A program made the position numbers and the translations under genes. Shown here piece after piece: positions 55,701 through 64,000 of a stretch of DNA of 64,000 nt. Numbering within the stretch: position 1 is the stretch's first letter; every line of letters begins with the position of its first letter. Source of the stretch: Mytilus galloprovincialis (Eukaryota; Mollusca; Bivalvia; Mytilida; Mytilidae); contig NC_134846.1 of the NCBI RefSeq assembly GCF_965363235.1, positions 93,862,571 to 93,926,570 of the forward strand, given 5' to 3'. The notes beneath the pieces were generated by a model, which was not told the origin of the DNA, did no database searches, and saw only the letters and a list, made by a program, of their open reading frames with translations.

Positions 55701-58700
55701 TGGGACTCAATACATTTATCTATTAGCCCCAGATTAAGCAGTGCTTTAGATCTGAGACTCAATACATTTATCTATTAGCCCCATATTAAGCAGTGCATTA
55801 GATCTGGGACTCAATACATTTATCTATTAGCCCCAGATTAAGCAGTGCTTTAGATCTGGGACTCAATACATTTATCTATTAGCCCCAGATTAAGCAGTGC
55901 TATAGATCTGGGACTCAATAGATTTATCTATTAGCCCCAGATTAAGCAGTGCTTTAGATCTGGGACTCAATACATTTATCTATTAGCCCCAAATTAAGCA
56001 GTGCTTTAGATCTGGGACTCGATACATTTATCTATTAGCCCCATATTAAGCAGTGCATTAGATCTGGGACTCAATACATTTATCTATTAGCTTCAGATTA
56101 AGCAGTGCTTTAGATCTGGGACTCAATACATTTATCTATTAGCCCCAGATTAAGCAGTGCTTTAGATCTGAGACTCAATACATTTATCTATTAGCCCCAG
56201 ATTAAGCAGTGCATTAGATCTGGGACTCAATACATTTATCTATTAGCCCCAGATTAAGCAGTGCTATAGATCTGGGACTCAATACATTTATCTATTAGCC
56301 CCAGATTAAGCAGTGCTATAGATCTGGGACTCAATACATTTATCTATTAGCCCCAGATTAAGCAGTGCTTTAGATCTGGGACTCAATACATTTATCTATT
56401 AGCCCCAGATTAAGCAGTGCTTTAGATCTGAGACTCAATACATTTATCTATTAGCCCCATATTAAGCAGTGCATTAGATCTGGGACTCAATACATTTATC
56501 TATTAGCCCCAGATTAAGCAGTGCTTTAGATCTGGGACTCAATACATTTATCTATTAGCCCCAGATTAAGCAGTGCTATAGATCTGGGACTCGATAGATT
56601 TATCTATTAGCCCCAGATTAAGCAGTGCTTTAGATCTGGGACTCGATACATTTATCTATTAGCCCCAAATTAAGCAGTGCTTTAGATCTGGGACTCGATA
56701 CATTTATCTATTAGCCCCATATTAAGCAGTGCATTAGATCTGGGACTCAATACATTTATCTATTAGACCCATATTAAGCAGTGCATTAGATCTGGGACTC
56801 AATGCATTTATCTATTAGCCCCATATTAAGCAGTGCATTAGATCTGGGACTCAATACATTTATCTATTAGCCCCAGATTAAGCAGTGCATTAGATCTGGG
56901 ACTCAATACATTTATCTATAACCCCAGATTAAGCAGTGCTTTAGATCTGGGACTCAATACATTTATCTATTAGCCCCAGATTAAGCAGTGCATTAGATCT
57001 GGGACTCAATACATTTATCTATTAGCCCCAGATTAAGCAGTGCTATAGATCTGGGACTCAATAGATTTATCTATTAGCCCCAGATTAAGCAGTGCTATAG
57101 ATCTGGGACTCAATAGATTTATCTATTAGCCCCAGATTAAGCAGTGCTTTAGATCTGGGACTCAATACATTTATCTATTAGCCCCAGATTAAGCAGTGCA
57201 TTAGATCTGGGACTCAATACATTTATCTATTAGCCCCATATTAAGCAGTGCATTAGATCTGGGACTCAATACATTTATCTATTAGCCCCAGATTAAGCAG
57301 TGCTTTAGATCTGGGACTCAATACATTTATCTATTAGCCCCAGATTAAGCAGTGCATTAGATCTGGGACTCAATACATTTATCTATTAGCCCCAGATTAA
57401 GCAGTGCTATAGATCTGGGACTCAATAGATTTATCTATTAGCCCCAGATTAAGCAGTGCTTTAGATCTGGGACTCAATACATTTATCTATAAGCCCCAGA
57501 TTAAGCAGTGCATTAGATCTAGGACTCAATACATTTATCTATTAGCCCGAGATAAAGCAGTGCTTTAGATCTGGGACTCAATACATTTATCTATTAGACC
57601 CATATTAAGCAGTGCATTAGATCTGGGACTCAATACATTTATCTATTAGCCCCAGATTAAGCAGTGCTTTAGATGTGGGACTCAATACATTTATCTATTA
57701 GCCCCAGATTAAGCAGTGCTTTAGATCTGGGACTCAATACATTTATCTATTAGACCCATATTAAGCAGTGCATTAGATCTGGGACTCAATACATTTATCT
57801 ATTAGCCCCAGATTAAGCAGTGCTTTAGATCTGGGACTCAATACATTTATCTATTAGCCCCAGATTAAGCAGTGCTATAGATCTGGGACTCAATAGATTT
57901 ATCTATTAGCCCCAGATTAAGCAGTGCATTAGATCTGGGACTCAATACATTTATCTATTAGCCCGAGATAAAGCAGTGCTTTAGATCTGGGACTCAATAC
58001 ATTTATCTATTAGACCCATATTAAGCAGTGCATTAGATCTGGGACTCGATACATTTATCTATTAGCCCCAGATTAAGCAGTGCTATAGATCTGGGACTCG
58101 ATACATTTATCTATTAGCCCCAGATTAAGCAGTGCATTAGATCTGGGACTCAATACATTTATCTATTAGCCCCAGATTAAGCAGTGCATTAGATCTAGGA
58201 CTCAATACATTTATCTATTAGACCCATATTAAGCAGTGCATTAGATCTGGGACTCAATACATTTATCTATTAGCCCCAGATTAAGCAGTGCATTAGATCT
58301 AGGACTCAATACATTTATCTATTAGACCCATATTAAGCAGTGCATTAGATCTGGGACTCAATACATTTATCTATTAGACCCATATTAAGCAGTGCTTTAG
58401 ATCTGGAACTCAATACATTTATCTATTAGCCCCAGATTAAGCAGTGTATTAGATCTGGGACTCAATACATTTATCTATTAGCCCCAGATTAAGCAGTGCT
58501 TTAGATCTGGGACTCAATACATTTATCTATTAGCCCCAGATTAAGCAGTGCTATAGATCTGGGACTCAATAGATTTATCTATTAGCCCCAGATTAAGCAG
58601 TGCTATAGATCTGGGACTCGATACATTTATCTATTAGCCCCAGATTAAGCAGTGTATTAGATCTGGGACTCAATACATTTATCTATTAGCCCCAGATTAA

Positions 58701-61700
58701 GCAGTGCTTTAGATCTGGGACTCAATACATTTATCTATTAGCCCCAGATTAAGCAGTGCTATAGATCTGGGACTCAATAGATTTATCTATTAGCCCCAGA
58801 TTAAGCAGTGCTTTAGATCTGGGACTCAATAGATTTATCTATTAGCCCCATATTAAGCAGTGCATTAGATCTGGGACTCAATACATTTATCTATTAGCCC
58901 CATATTAAGCAGTGCATTAGATCTGGGACTCAATACATTTATCTATTAGCCCCATATTAAGCAGTGCATTAGATCTGGGACTCAATACATTTATCTATTA
59001 GCCCCATATTAAGCAGTGCATTAGATCTGGGACTCAATACATTTATCTATTAGCCCCATATTAAGCAGTGCATTAGATCTGGGACTCAATACATTTATCT
59101 ATTAGCCCCATATTAAGCAGTGCATTAGATCTGGGACTCAATAGATTTATCTATTAGCCCCAGATTAAGCAGTGCTTTAGATCTGGGACTCAATACATTT
59201 ATCTATTAGACCCATATTAAGCAGTGCTATAGATCTGGGACTCGATACATTTATCTATTAGACCCATATTAAGCAGTGCATTAGATCTGGGACTCAATAG
59301 ATTTATCTATTAGCCCCAGATTAAGCAGTGCTTTAGATCTGGGACTCAATACATTTATCTATTAGCCCCAGATTAAGCAGTGCATTAGATCTGGGACTCA
59401 ATACATTTATCTATTAGCCCCAGATTAAGCAGTGCTTTAGATCTGGGACTCAATACATTTATCTATTAGCCCCAAATTAAGCAGTGCTTTAGATCTGGGA
59501 CTCGATACATTTATCTATTAGACCCATATTAAGCAGTGCATTAGATCTGGGACTCGATACATTTATCTATTAGCCCCAGAATAAGCAGTGCATTAGATCT
59601 GGGACTCAATAGATTTATCTATTAGCCCCAGATTAAGCAGTGCTTTAGATCTGGGACTCAATACATTTATCTATTAGCCCCAGATTAAGCAGTGCTTTAG
59701 ATCTGGGACTCAATACATTTATCTATTAGCCCCAGATTAAGCAGTGCATTAGATCTGGGACTCGATACATTTATCTATTAGCCCCAGAATAAGCAGTGCA
59801 TTAGATCTGGGACTCAATACATTTATCTATTAGCCCCAGATTAAGCAGTGCATTAGATCTGGGACTCAATACATTTATCTATTAGCCCCAGATTAAGCAG
59901 TGCTTTAGATCTGGGACTCAATAGATTTATCTATTAGCCCCAGAATAAGCAGTGCATTAGATCTGGGACTCGATACATTTATCTATTAGCCCCAGATTAA
60001 GCAGTGCATTAGATCTGGGACTCAATAGATTTATCTATTAGCCCCAGATTAAGCAGTGCTTTAGATCTGGGACTCAATACATTTATCTATTAGCCCCAGA
60101 TTAAGCAGTGCTATAGATCTGGGACTCAATACATTTATCTATTAGCCCCAGATTAAGCAGTGCATTAGATCTGGGACTCAATAGATTTATCTATTAGCCC
60201 CAGATTAAGCAGTGCTTTAGATCTGGGACTCAATACATTTATCTATTAGCCCCAGATTAAGCAGTGCTTTAGATCTGGGACTCAATACATTTATCTATTA
60301 GCCCCAGATTAAGCAGTGCATTAGATCTGGGACTCAATAGATTTATCTATTAGCCCGAGATAAAGCAGTGCTTTAGATCTGGGACTCAATACATTTATCT
60401 ATTAGCCCCAGATTAAGCAGTGCTATAGATCTGGGACTCAATAGATTTATCTATTAGCCCCAGATTAAGCAGTGCTTTAGATCTGGGACTCAATACATTT
60501 ATCTATTAGCCCCAGATTAAGCAGTGCTTTAGATCTGGGACTCAATACATTTATCTATTAGCCCCAGATTAAGCAGTGCTTTAGATCTGGGACTCAATAC
60601 ATTTATCTATTAGCCCCAGATTAAGCAGTGCTATAGATTGGATGTTTTATCAGTTAATGTACTTTTCCATACCAATAAAATAAGACACAAGTGAAGTTGC
60701 TTTCTTCTTGATTTCTTCCAGTAATAATTCCTTGTTGTATACAACATTCTTCTCTGGTTTTGCTCTTCTGGAGATGTAGGCAAAAACTGTAGCTATCACA
60801 ATTATCTGAAATTAGGGGGAAAATAGGTTTTAAAACAAATTATCACAGAAAGATTTACTTTTAATTCTGAAGATCATATTATAGTATCATAAGGATTAGA
60901 CTTTTTATCAGATTTTATAACAAAATTTTAATGACTACAGCATCTGTTGTTCGATCTGCTAGTCAAATGTGTTTTGTTATTTTTTGAGTCTTTTGGAAAA
61001 TGTTGTTTTTGCTATATTTAAATGCGTTTAAAATGTGAACCAAGAATTAAAAGGTTCAACAAAATGAAAATTTTCTGTAGGTTTAATTGCAGACTTTGGC
61101 AAAACCTCATAATAAGACATCCACAAAAATTCTATTTATTCTCAATCGATGAAAATCAGTACCCACAAAAATATATGAATCCTTAGTATTTATTTATTCA
61201 ATGTCTGAGATTCAATGACGACCTACCTTTAATGGATCCATCACAAACATAGATTCAAAGAATGAGAGGAAGAAACACAGAAGCCACTCTTCTGACTTAG
61301 TCTTGCCCCATTCCATACTATACAATATAACAAAGAATCCAGAGAGGACTACAGCAGATACAACTAAAGCCCAGGCTATGATTTGACATCCCCATGGTAA
61401 TGTACGTTCATGTCCTCCATTAGATATTGTCAATCTCTCCATGTCTGACATGGCTTTGTCTTTCCTCAAGTGACAAGATTTTCTAAATAAATATGTTATT
61501 ATTAACATCACTGGAATTGTTAACAACAAACTGATGAAGGATATATAAATCCCAGCTAAACTGAAGTTCAAAGGTCCTAATGACACCTGACTGGACTTTG
61601 TACCCTGGCCATAAAACAAAGCATTAGATATCATGGTCAGGAACAGGAGTGTCAGACAGCAAGCCAATCTTTGTAGTCGAGAGAAATTACTTGGTTCTGG

Positions 61701-64000
61701 GCGGAGTCCAACTGACAACCAAAGATGGCTGTCTGTAGTATTTTCTCGTGTCTGCTCGTTGAAAAGAAAAGAAAACTGTTTGGTGTCTTTAGTATCCACC
61801 ACAGGTATGATGCTCTGTATTTTACCATCGTCATGGTCCAATGACAGCCACTCGTTACACAGGAACAGATATCTAAAATATAATTATTATATAATCATAG
61901 TCTATTCACATATATATCTGTTTATTCAAACTAAGGGTCAGCATTTACTATCAACGCTCATTATTAAGCTGTGACATTTTCACAAATGTGGTTCAATTTT
62001 CAGGGTATGAAGTGAGATTCATTTTTCCATAAGCACACCCCTTAAATCCTTTTGTGGTAAAAAAAAATGTTTTTTTCACACAATAAGTTCTTTGAAAATT
62101 TTTAAATACTTTGAATACATTTAATAACTTCCTAGTTATTGCATATTTATTCTATGGTCCTCTACTTTCCAAATCAACACTACTGGTTTTAAGTTCAGTC
62201 ACTTGTTAAAATTAGTAACATGTCCAAAACAGGAATTTTGAACCATAAGTGGTCTAATCACAAACTTACATGGAAACAAGGCCTAAGGGTAAGACTTGTT
62301 ACAATTTCTTTTAAAGCATGGGAGACATAAATACTGTTTTCTCCTTAAAGCATATATTAGTATGAAGTGTCAAACACATAGTGGAAGTTTACTATTTAGA
62401 ATATCCAAAACTCATCTCACAACACCACACTTTAATTTTTACTGTTGTCATGACAACAATAATTCTTTTATGATTTGCATATTAGGGAATAATTGGACTA
62501 GAAGGCTTCCGGTTTTGGCTCTTGATGTTGTTTATTTTTCAATAGAGAATGTTGACAAAACTACATTTTGCAAGGTCAATTAAGTGACAAAAATATACAA
62601 TTTACGTGTGATAGAGGTCATGAGTTGTCTACAATTTAAAAGGAATTATAATAAGGATTAGGCATCTTTTCAAAGGAATTTATTAGTGTATAAACTGGAC
62701 CAAGTCACTTTTATTTGTTTGTGAGTGAATTGGTTGAATTTGTTCACCAATATATTCCTATAAAATAATCTAATAACAACTTCTGTCTTATTATTACCTT
62801 TCCTCTGTCTGTACATCTTCTAACAGGACTTTATTTAGATACCATGAAGCAGCACCACCTTTCCCGGAATTATCATGCCATATTTGTAAGAATGCAGGAC
62901 TGTGTATTTGTTGGGCAACACTCATTACAAATCTCCTAGTACTGCCTATCCCAAAACCCTGTAAAATAAAATGACTATGTTCTTTGTCCAAACCTTGTAA
63001 ATATATATGACTTATCTGATTATTATCAGCCAGTTATATGCTAAACAGTCTTTCTTTTACTTTAGCTGAACATTTATCAGCAATATCCTATAAGAACCAA
63101 AAACAATAATCGTTCAAATACTCAACACAATTTATATTTCACTAATTTATGTGATTTAAACATCATGGAGAAATAAACCTAACAATACAGAAAGTAAACA
63201 GCTGCACAATGAGTGAATGGTACACCCTTACTGTGAATATTGAAATTGTTGAATGAATAAAATGGGGTATTTTGAGGGCATTTAATCTTATGTTCACAAA
63301 TTCCAACAATTAAGTAAAGGTTTCAATGAATCAATTATAAAGCAAACTATGGTTATGGTACAATATGTATAAAACTAGAGGCTCCAAAGAGCCTGTGTCG
63401 CTCACCTTGGTCTATGTGAATATTAAACAAAGGACGCAGATGGATTTATGACAAAATTGTGTTTTGGTGAGGGTGATGTGTTTGTACATCTTACTTTACT
63501 GAACATTCTTGCTGCTTACAATTATCTCTATCTATAATGAACTTGGCCCAGTAGTTTCAGTGGAAAATGTTAGTAAAAATTTACAAATTTTATAAAAATT
63601 GTTAAAAATTGACTATAAAGAGCAATAACTCCTTAGGGGGTCAATTGACCATTTTGGTCATGTTGACTTAATTTTAGGTCTTACTTTGCTGTACATTATT
63701 GCTGTTTACAGTTTATCTCTATCTATAATAATATTCAAGATAATAACAAAAAAATGGCAAAATTTTCTTAAAATTACCAATTCAGGGGCAGCAACCTCAC
63801 AACAGGTTGTCCGATCCATCTGATAATTTCAGGGGAGATAGATGTTGACCTGAACAACTTTGTCCCATGTCAGATTTGCTCTAAATGCTGTAGTTTTTGA
63901 GTTATAAGCCAAAAACTGCATTTTATCCCTATGTTCTATTTTTAACCCTATTATATCATACAAATTACCTTATTTTGTCCATCATCCAGATATCTAACCT
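48341..64000 (-). CDS. Polycystin-1-like protein, C-terminal part (gene continues right)
   Basis: Seven exons join in phase on the minus strand: 64000-63969 (partial), 62958-62798, 61872-61227, 60805-60673, 54566-54323, 50513-50365 and 49761-48341, about 927 residues. In order they encode half of a PLAT lipid/protein-binding domain (YLDDGQNKGFGIGSTRRFVM..., IWHDNSGK, LEDVQTEER) and the conserved YLFLCNEWLSLD segment. Four to five transmembrane helices follow, then the channel module: first helix, extracellular polycystin (TOP) domain with Cys pairs (LRQVRAVEINCPVQFWDN, DRSYCVGWESGPC), S2-S6 with an S4-like segment, and a cytosolic tail. PLAT followed by this array is known only from the polycystin-1 family (PKD1, PKD1L1-3, PKDREJ), membrane proteins of sensing and calcium signalling. 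The large extracellular N-terminus is off the window. The donor at 54322 (CAG|gtttga) is weak but required by phase. Confidence 0.92.
49718..49925. repeat. 96-bp duplication across the last-exon acceptor of the polycystin gene
   Basis: Two full 96-bp copies and 15 bases of a third occur (offsets 49721, 49817 and 49913). Each full copy includes the first 44 bases of the exon, the acceptor TTTTCAG and about 50 intron bases. In the upstream copy one base differs, so that the reading frame from the decoy acceptor gives V-Q-F-stop in place of V-Q-F-W. Confidence 0.9.
50365..50513 (-). CDS. Polycystin exon: start of TOP domain
   Basis: It encodes WLSDTLVPFVFPKQSYYAHN, then LTAYYRQYLQDQVNFRLGPI and RLRQVRAVE. 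The W-L-x-x-x-L-x-P and R-L-R-Q-V-R motifs are hallmarks of the polycystin extracellular domain. The acceptor ttttacag and donor gtaagt are both strong. Confidence 0.9.
50514..51021. other. Polycystin intron, irregular repeat
   Basis: Loosely repeated phrases such as ACAATTAGTGTTAATACTTT occur at 40-60 base spacing (about 50640-51010). No clear unit length can be set, and there is no gene. Confidence 0.4.
51022..51173. mobile_element. 152-bp hAT-like MITE with GTGTAAA flanking duplication
   Basis: It starts CAGTGGCGGATCCAG and ends GCATCCGCCACTG, an inverted pair. GTGTAAA lies on both sides (51015-51021 and 51174-51180), and sharing of the terminal C could make it the 8 bp known for hAT elements. 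The interior is unusually rich in G-runs and C-runs for this locus. Confidence 0.7.
51440..53040 (+). mobile_element. Dispersed repeat (family D) interrupted by family C
   Basis: The left part (about 51455-51565, GATGTGTCAAAGCGACACGA to ACTCACATATCAA) continues after the inserted element (52686 onwards, AAAATCAGCTCAAAATCTGG). It then repeats itself at about 52740-52850 and 52850-53020 with the phrase GTAATTTCGGCAAAAA(T)TAGT. It is non-coding. Confidence 0.6.
51566..52685 (+). mobile_element. Family C element, full-length copy with terminal hairpins
   Basis: It starts CTAGAGGCTCTAAAGAGCCT (a hairpin) and ends with AGCTCACTTGGCCCTTCGGG plus CCAGGTGAGCTA, a near-perfect 31-base hairpin at 52654-52684 preceded by a GACGACGGAC-rich stretch. 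The middle contains an internal duplication of about 500 bp (AGATAGATCTTGACCTGATA occurs at 51838 and 52338). There is no coding capacity. The class is unknown; terminal hairpins and the lack of a clear target duplication might point to a Helitron-like or rolling-circle origin (inference). Confidence 0.65.
53078..53430 (+). pseudogene. Retroelement reverse-transcriptase C-terminal fragment with two stops
   Basis: The frame reads LEIDNEGRLKTKLYDKRDDF, SFPIVNFPFLSSNIPAAPAY, GVYISQLIRYSRAC and FLDRGLLLRRKLLN, then TAA. It continues in the same frame as EFQMVKFKSPLRTF, TAG and GRHHELVDRYGITVSQMISD. The Y-D-K-R-D-D-F, N-I-P-x-x-P-A-Y-G-V-Y-I-S-Q-L-I-R-Y-(S/A)-R-A-C block is one I recall from the end of a reverse-transcriptase family abundant in bivalves. 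TAA in place of CAA, and TAG in place of TAC/TAT, explain the two breaks. The copy is dead and lies in a polycystin intron. Confidence 0.65.
53431..53732 (+). mobile_element. 3' untranslated part of the same retroelement relic
   Basis: It continues with ACGACGGGTGCCACATGTGG, TTTTTGGTGGGGTTCGTGTT and TTAGCCATGGCGTTGTCAGT up to TTTCGTCCCTCTTTTACTATG. I recall this as a frequent mussel repeat following the RT fragment. The 74-codon frame inside has no recognisable protein content. Confidence 0.55.
53733..54322. other. Polycystin intron stretch
   Basis: Apart from a dispersed-repeat fragment at about 53990-54110, shared with 14350-14530, nothing is recognised. Confidence 0.4.
54323..54566 (-). 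CDS. Polycystin exon: first channel helix
   Basis: It encodes TFRKESSPLNPEIVSKLKVQ, RKAVLKAEHIFTELILYAVF, LTVLYLISFSNRDVQWYYSK and QHIEQQLVISNKDVISWDSI. The L-x-x-L-I-S-(F/Y)-S-N-R-D phrase is diagnostic of polycystins. An open frame extends further into the intron, but phase and the acceptor tttgtag place the exon start at 54566. Confidence 0.85.
54620..55330. mobile_element. Dispersed repeat family A, long copy
   Basis: It contains GGGGAATGTGCCAAAGAGAC, CCTGACTTGGGACAGGCGCA, GCGGCGGGGTTAAACATGTT and TCCCGTTAGGGATTTAGTAT in order. This is the longest copy of the family in the window and it lies in a polycystin intron. Confidence 0.65.
55575..60645. repeat. 52-bp minisatellite, about 97 copies, in a polycystin intron
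   Basis: The unit is CTATAGATCTGGGACTCAAT plus ACATTTATCTATTAGCCCCA plus GATTAAGCAGTG. Common variants are CATTAGATC, CTTTAGATC, CTCGATAC, AATAGATTT, CCCATATTAAG, AGACCC and CCCGAGATAAAG. Copies are more than 90 per cent alike, and five in a row near 58850-59110 are almost identical. The array stops about 28 bases before the exon ending at 60673. Confidence 0.97.
60673..60805 (-). CDS. Polycystin exon: transmembrane/cytosolic linker
   Basis: It encodes IIVIATVFAYISRRAKPEKN, VVYNKELLLEEIKKKATSLV and SYFIG. It completes the transmembrane helix begun in the previous exon (...FVMDPLK) and adds a charged linker. The acceptor is aatttcag and the donor gtatgg. Confidence 0.85.
61227..61872 (-). CDS. 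Polycystin exon: post-PLAT segment and four transmembrane helices
   Basis: It encodes YLFLCNEWLSLDHDDGKIQS, a linker, then helices LQRLACCLTLLFLTMISNAL, AGIYISFISLLLTIPVMLII, CQIIAWALVVSAVVLSGFFV and WLLCFFLSFFESMFVMDPLK. The W-L-x-x-x-x-(G/D)-D-G-x-I motif directly after PLAT is typical of the polycystin-1 family. The acceptor attttag and donor gtaggt fit the neighbours' phases. Confidence 0.92.
61873..62797. other. Polycystin intron stretch without recognised features
   Basis: This is AT-rich intron. The 95-codon plus-strand frame at 62296-62583 has no recognisable domain, and I see no repeat family. Confidence 0.4.
62798..62958 (-). CDS. Polycystin exon: second half of PLAT domain
   Basis: It encodes GFGIGSTRRFVMSVAQQIHS, PAFLQIWHDNSGKGGAASWY and LNKVLLEDVQTEER. 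The strand pattern F-x-x-x-(S/T)...L-x-x-(I/V/L)-W-H-D-N-(S/T)-G...W-(Y/F)-L-x-x-V-x-(V/L)-x-D is that of PLAT/LH2 domains. The preceding exon at the window edge adds VRYLDDGQNK. Confidence 0.9.
63374..63950 (+). mobile_element. Family C element, left portion
   Basis: It starts CTAGAGGCTCCAAAGAGCCT and GTGTCGCTCACCTTGG and follows the interior of the copy at 51566. The copy stops in the interior (after CTATGTTCTATTTTTAACCC), just before the polycystin exon at 63969, so it lacks the terminal hairpin. Confidence 0.65.

Overview
The window looks like nuclear DNA of a bivalve mollusc, most likely a marine mussel (Mytilus-like). This is inferred from AT-rich, intron-dense animal genes with GT-AG introns, very large intronic minisatellites, and several dispersed repeat families that I associate with mussel genomes from memory. 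No database search was run. I saw no rRNA, tRNA or CRISPR locus.

Three protein-coding genes can be assembled exon by exon with matching splice phases. (1) An annexin of the A7/A11 type lies on the + strand (about 3.1-26.0 kb). It has four complete annexin repeats, each with a GxGT calcium loop and a distal acidic cap. Its 5' exon(s) were not found, and it ends in either of two alternative terminal exons. (2) A mitochondrial-type thioredoxin (TXN2-like) lies on the - strand (29.5-34.7 kb), in three exons, with an unusual T-C-V-P-C active site. (3) The C-terminal part of a polycystin-1-like protein (half of the PLAT domain, transmembrane segments, TOP domain and channel module) lies on the - strand (48.3-64.0 kb) and runs off the right edge. 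The annexin and TXN2 genes are convergent. I see no functional link between the three genes beyond being neighbours.

Roughly 20 kb of the window is tandem repeat: units of 22, 62, about 120 and 45 bp in annexin introns, 70 and 30 bp in TXN2 introns, 52 bp in a polycystin intron, and 24 and 43 bp arrays between genes. Some have higher-order periods (558, 990 and 540 bp). The most striking observation is that three repeats, one in each gene, begin exactly across an exon-intron boundary and so multiply a splice site plus part of the exon. Annexin has about 40 copies of an exon end with its donor, TXN2 about 15 diverged copies of an exon end with its donor, and polycystin two copies of an acceptor with the exon start.

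Mobile elements are abundant: a 2.63 kb MULE with an exact 10-bp target duplication and an internally deleted transposase; a 1.67 kb CACTA-like non-autonomous element sitting inside a minisatellite; a Penelope-like relic with GIY-YIG coding sequence between inverted arms carrying hammerhead-like cores; two pearl/Helitron-like elements with tandem cores; a hAT-like MITE; TA-flanked MITEs; two retrotransposon reverse-transcriptase relics; and a dispersed family ending in perfect or near-perfect hairpins, one copy of which is nested in another repeat.
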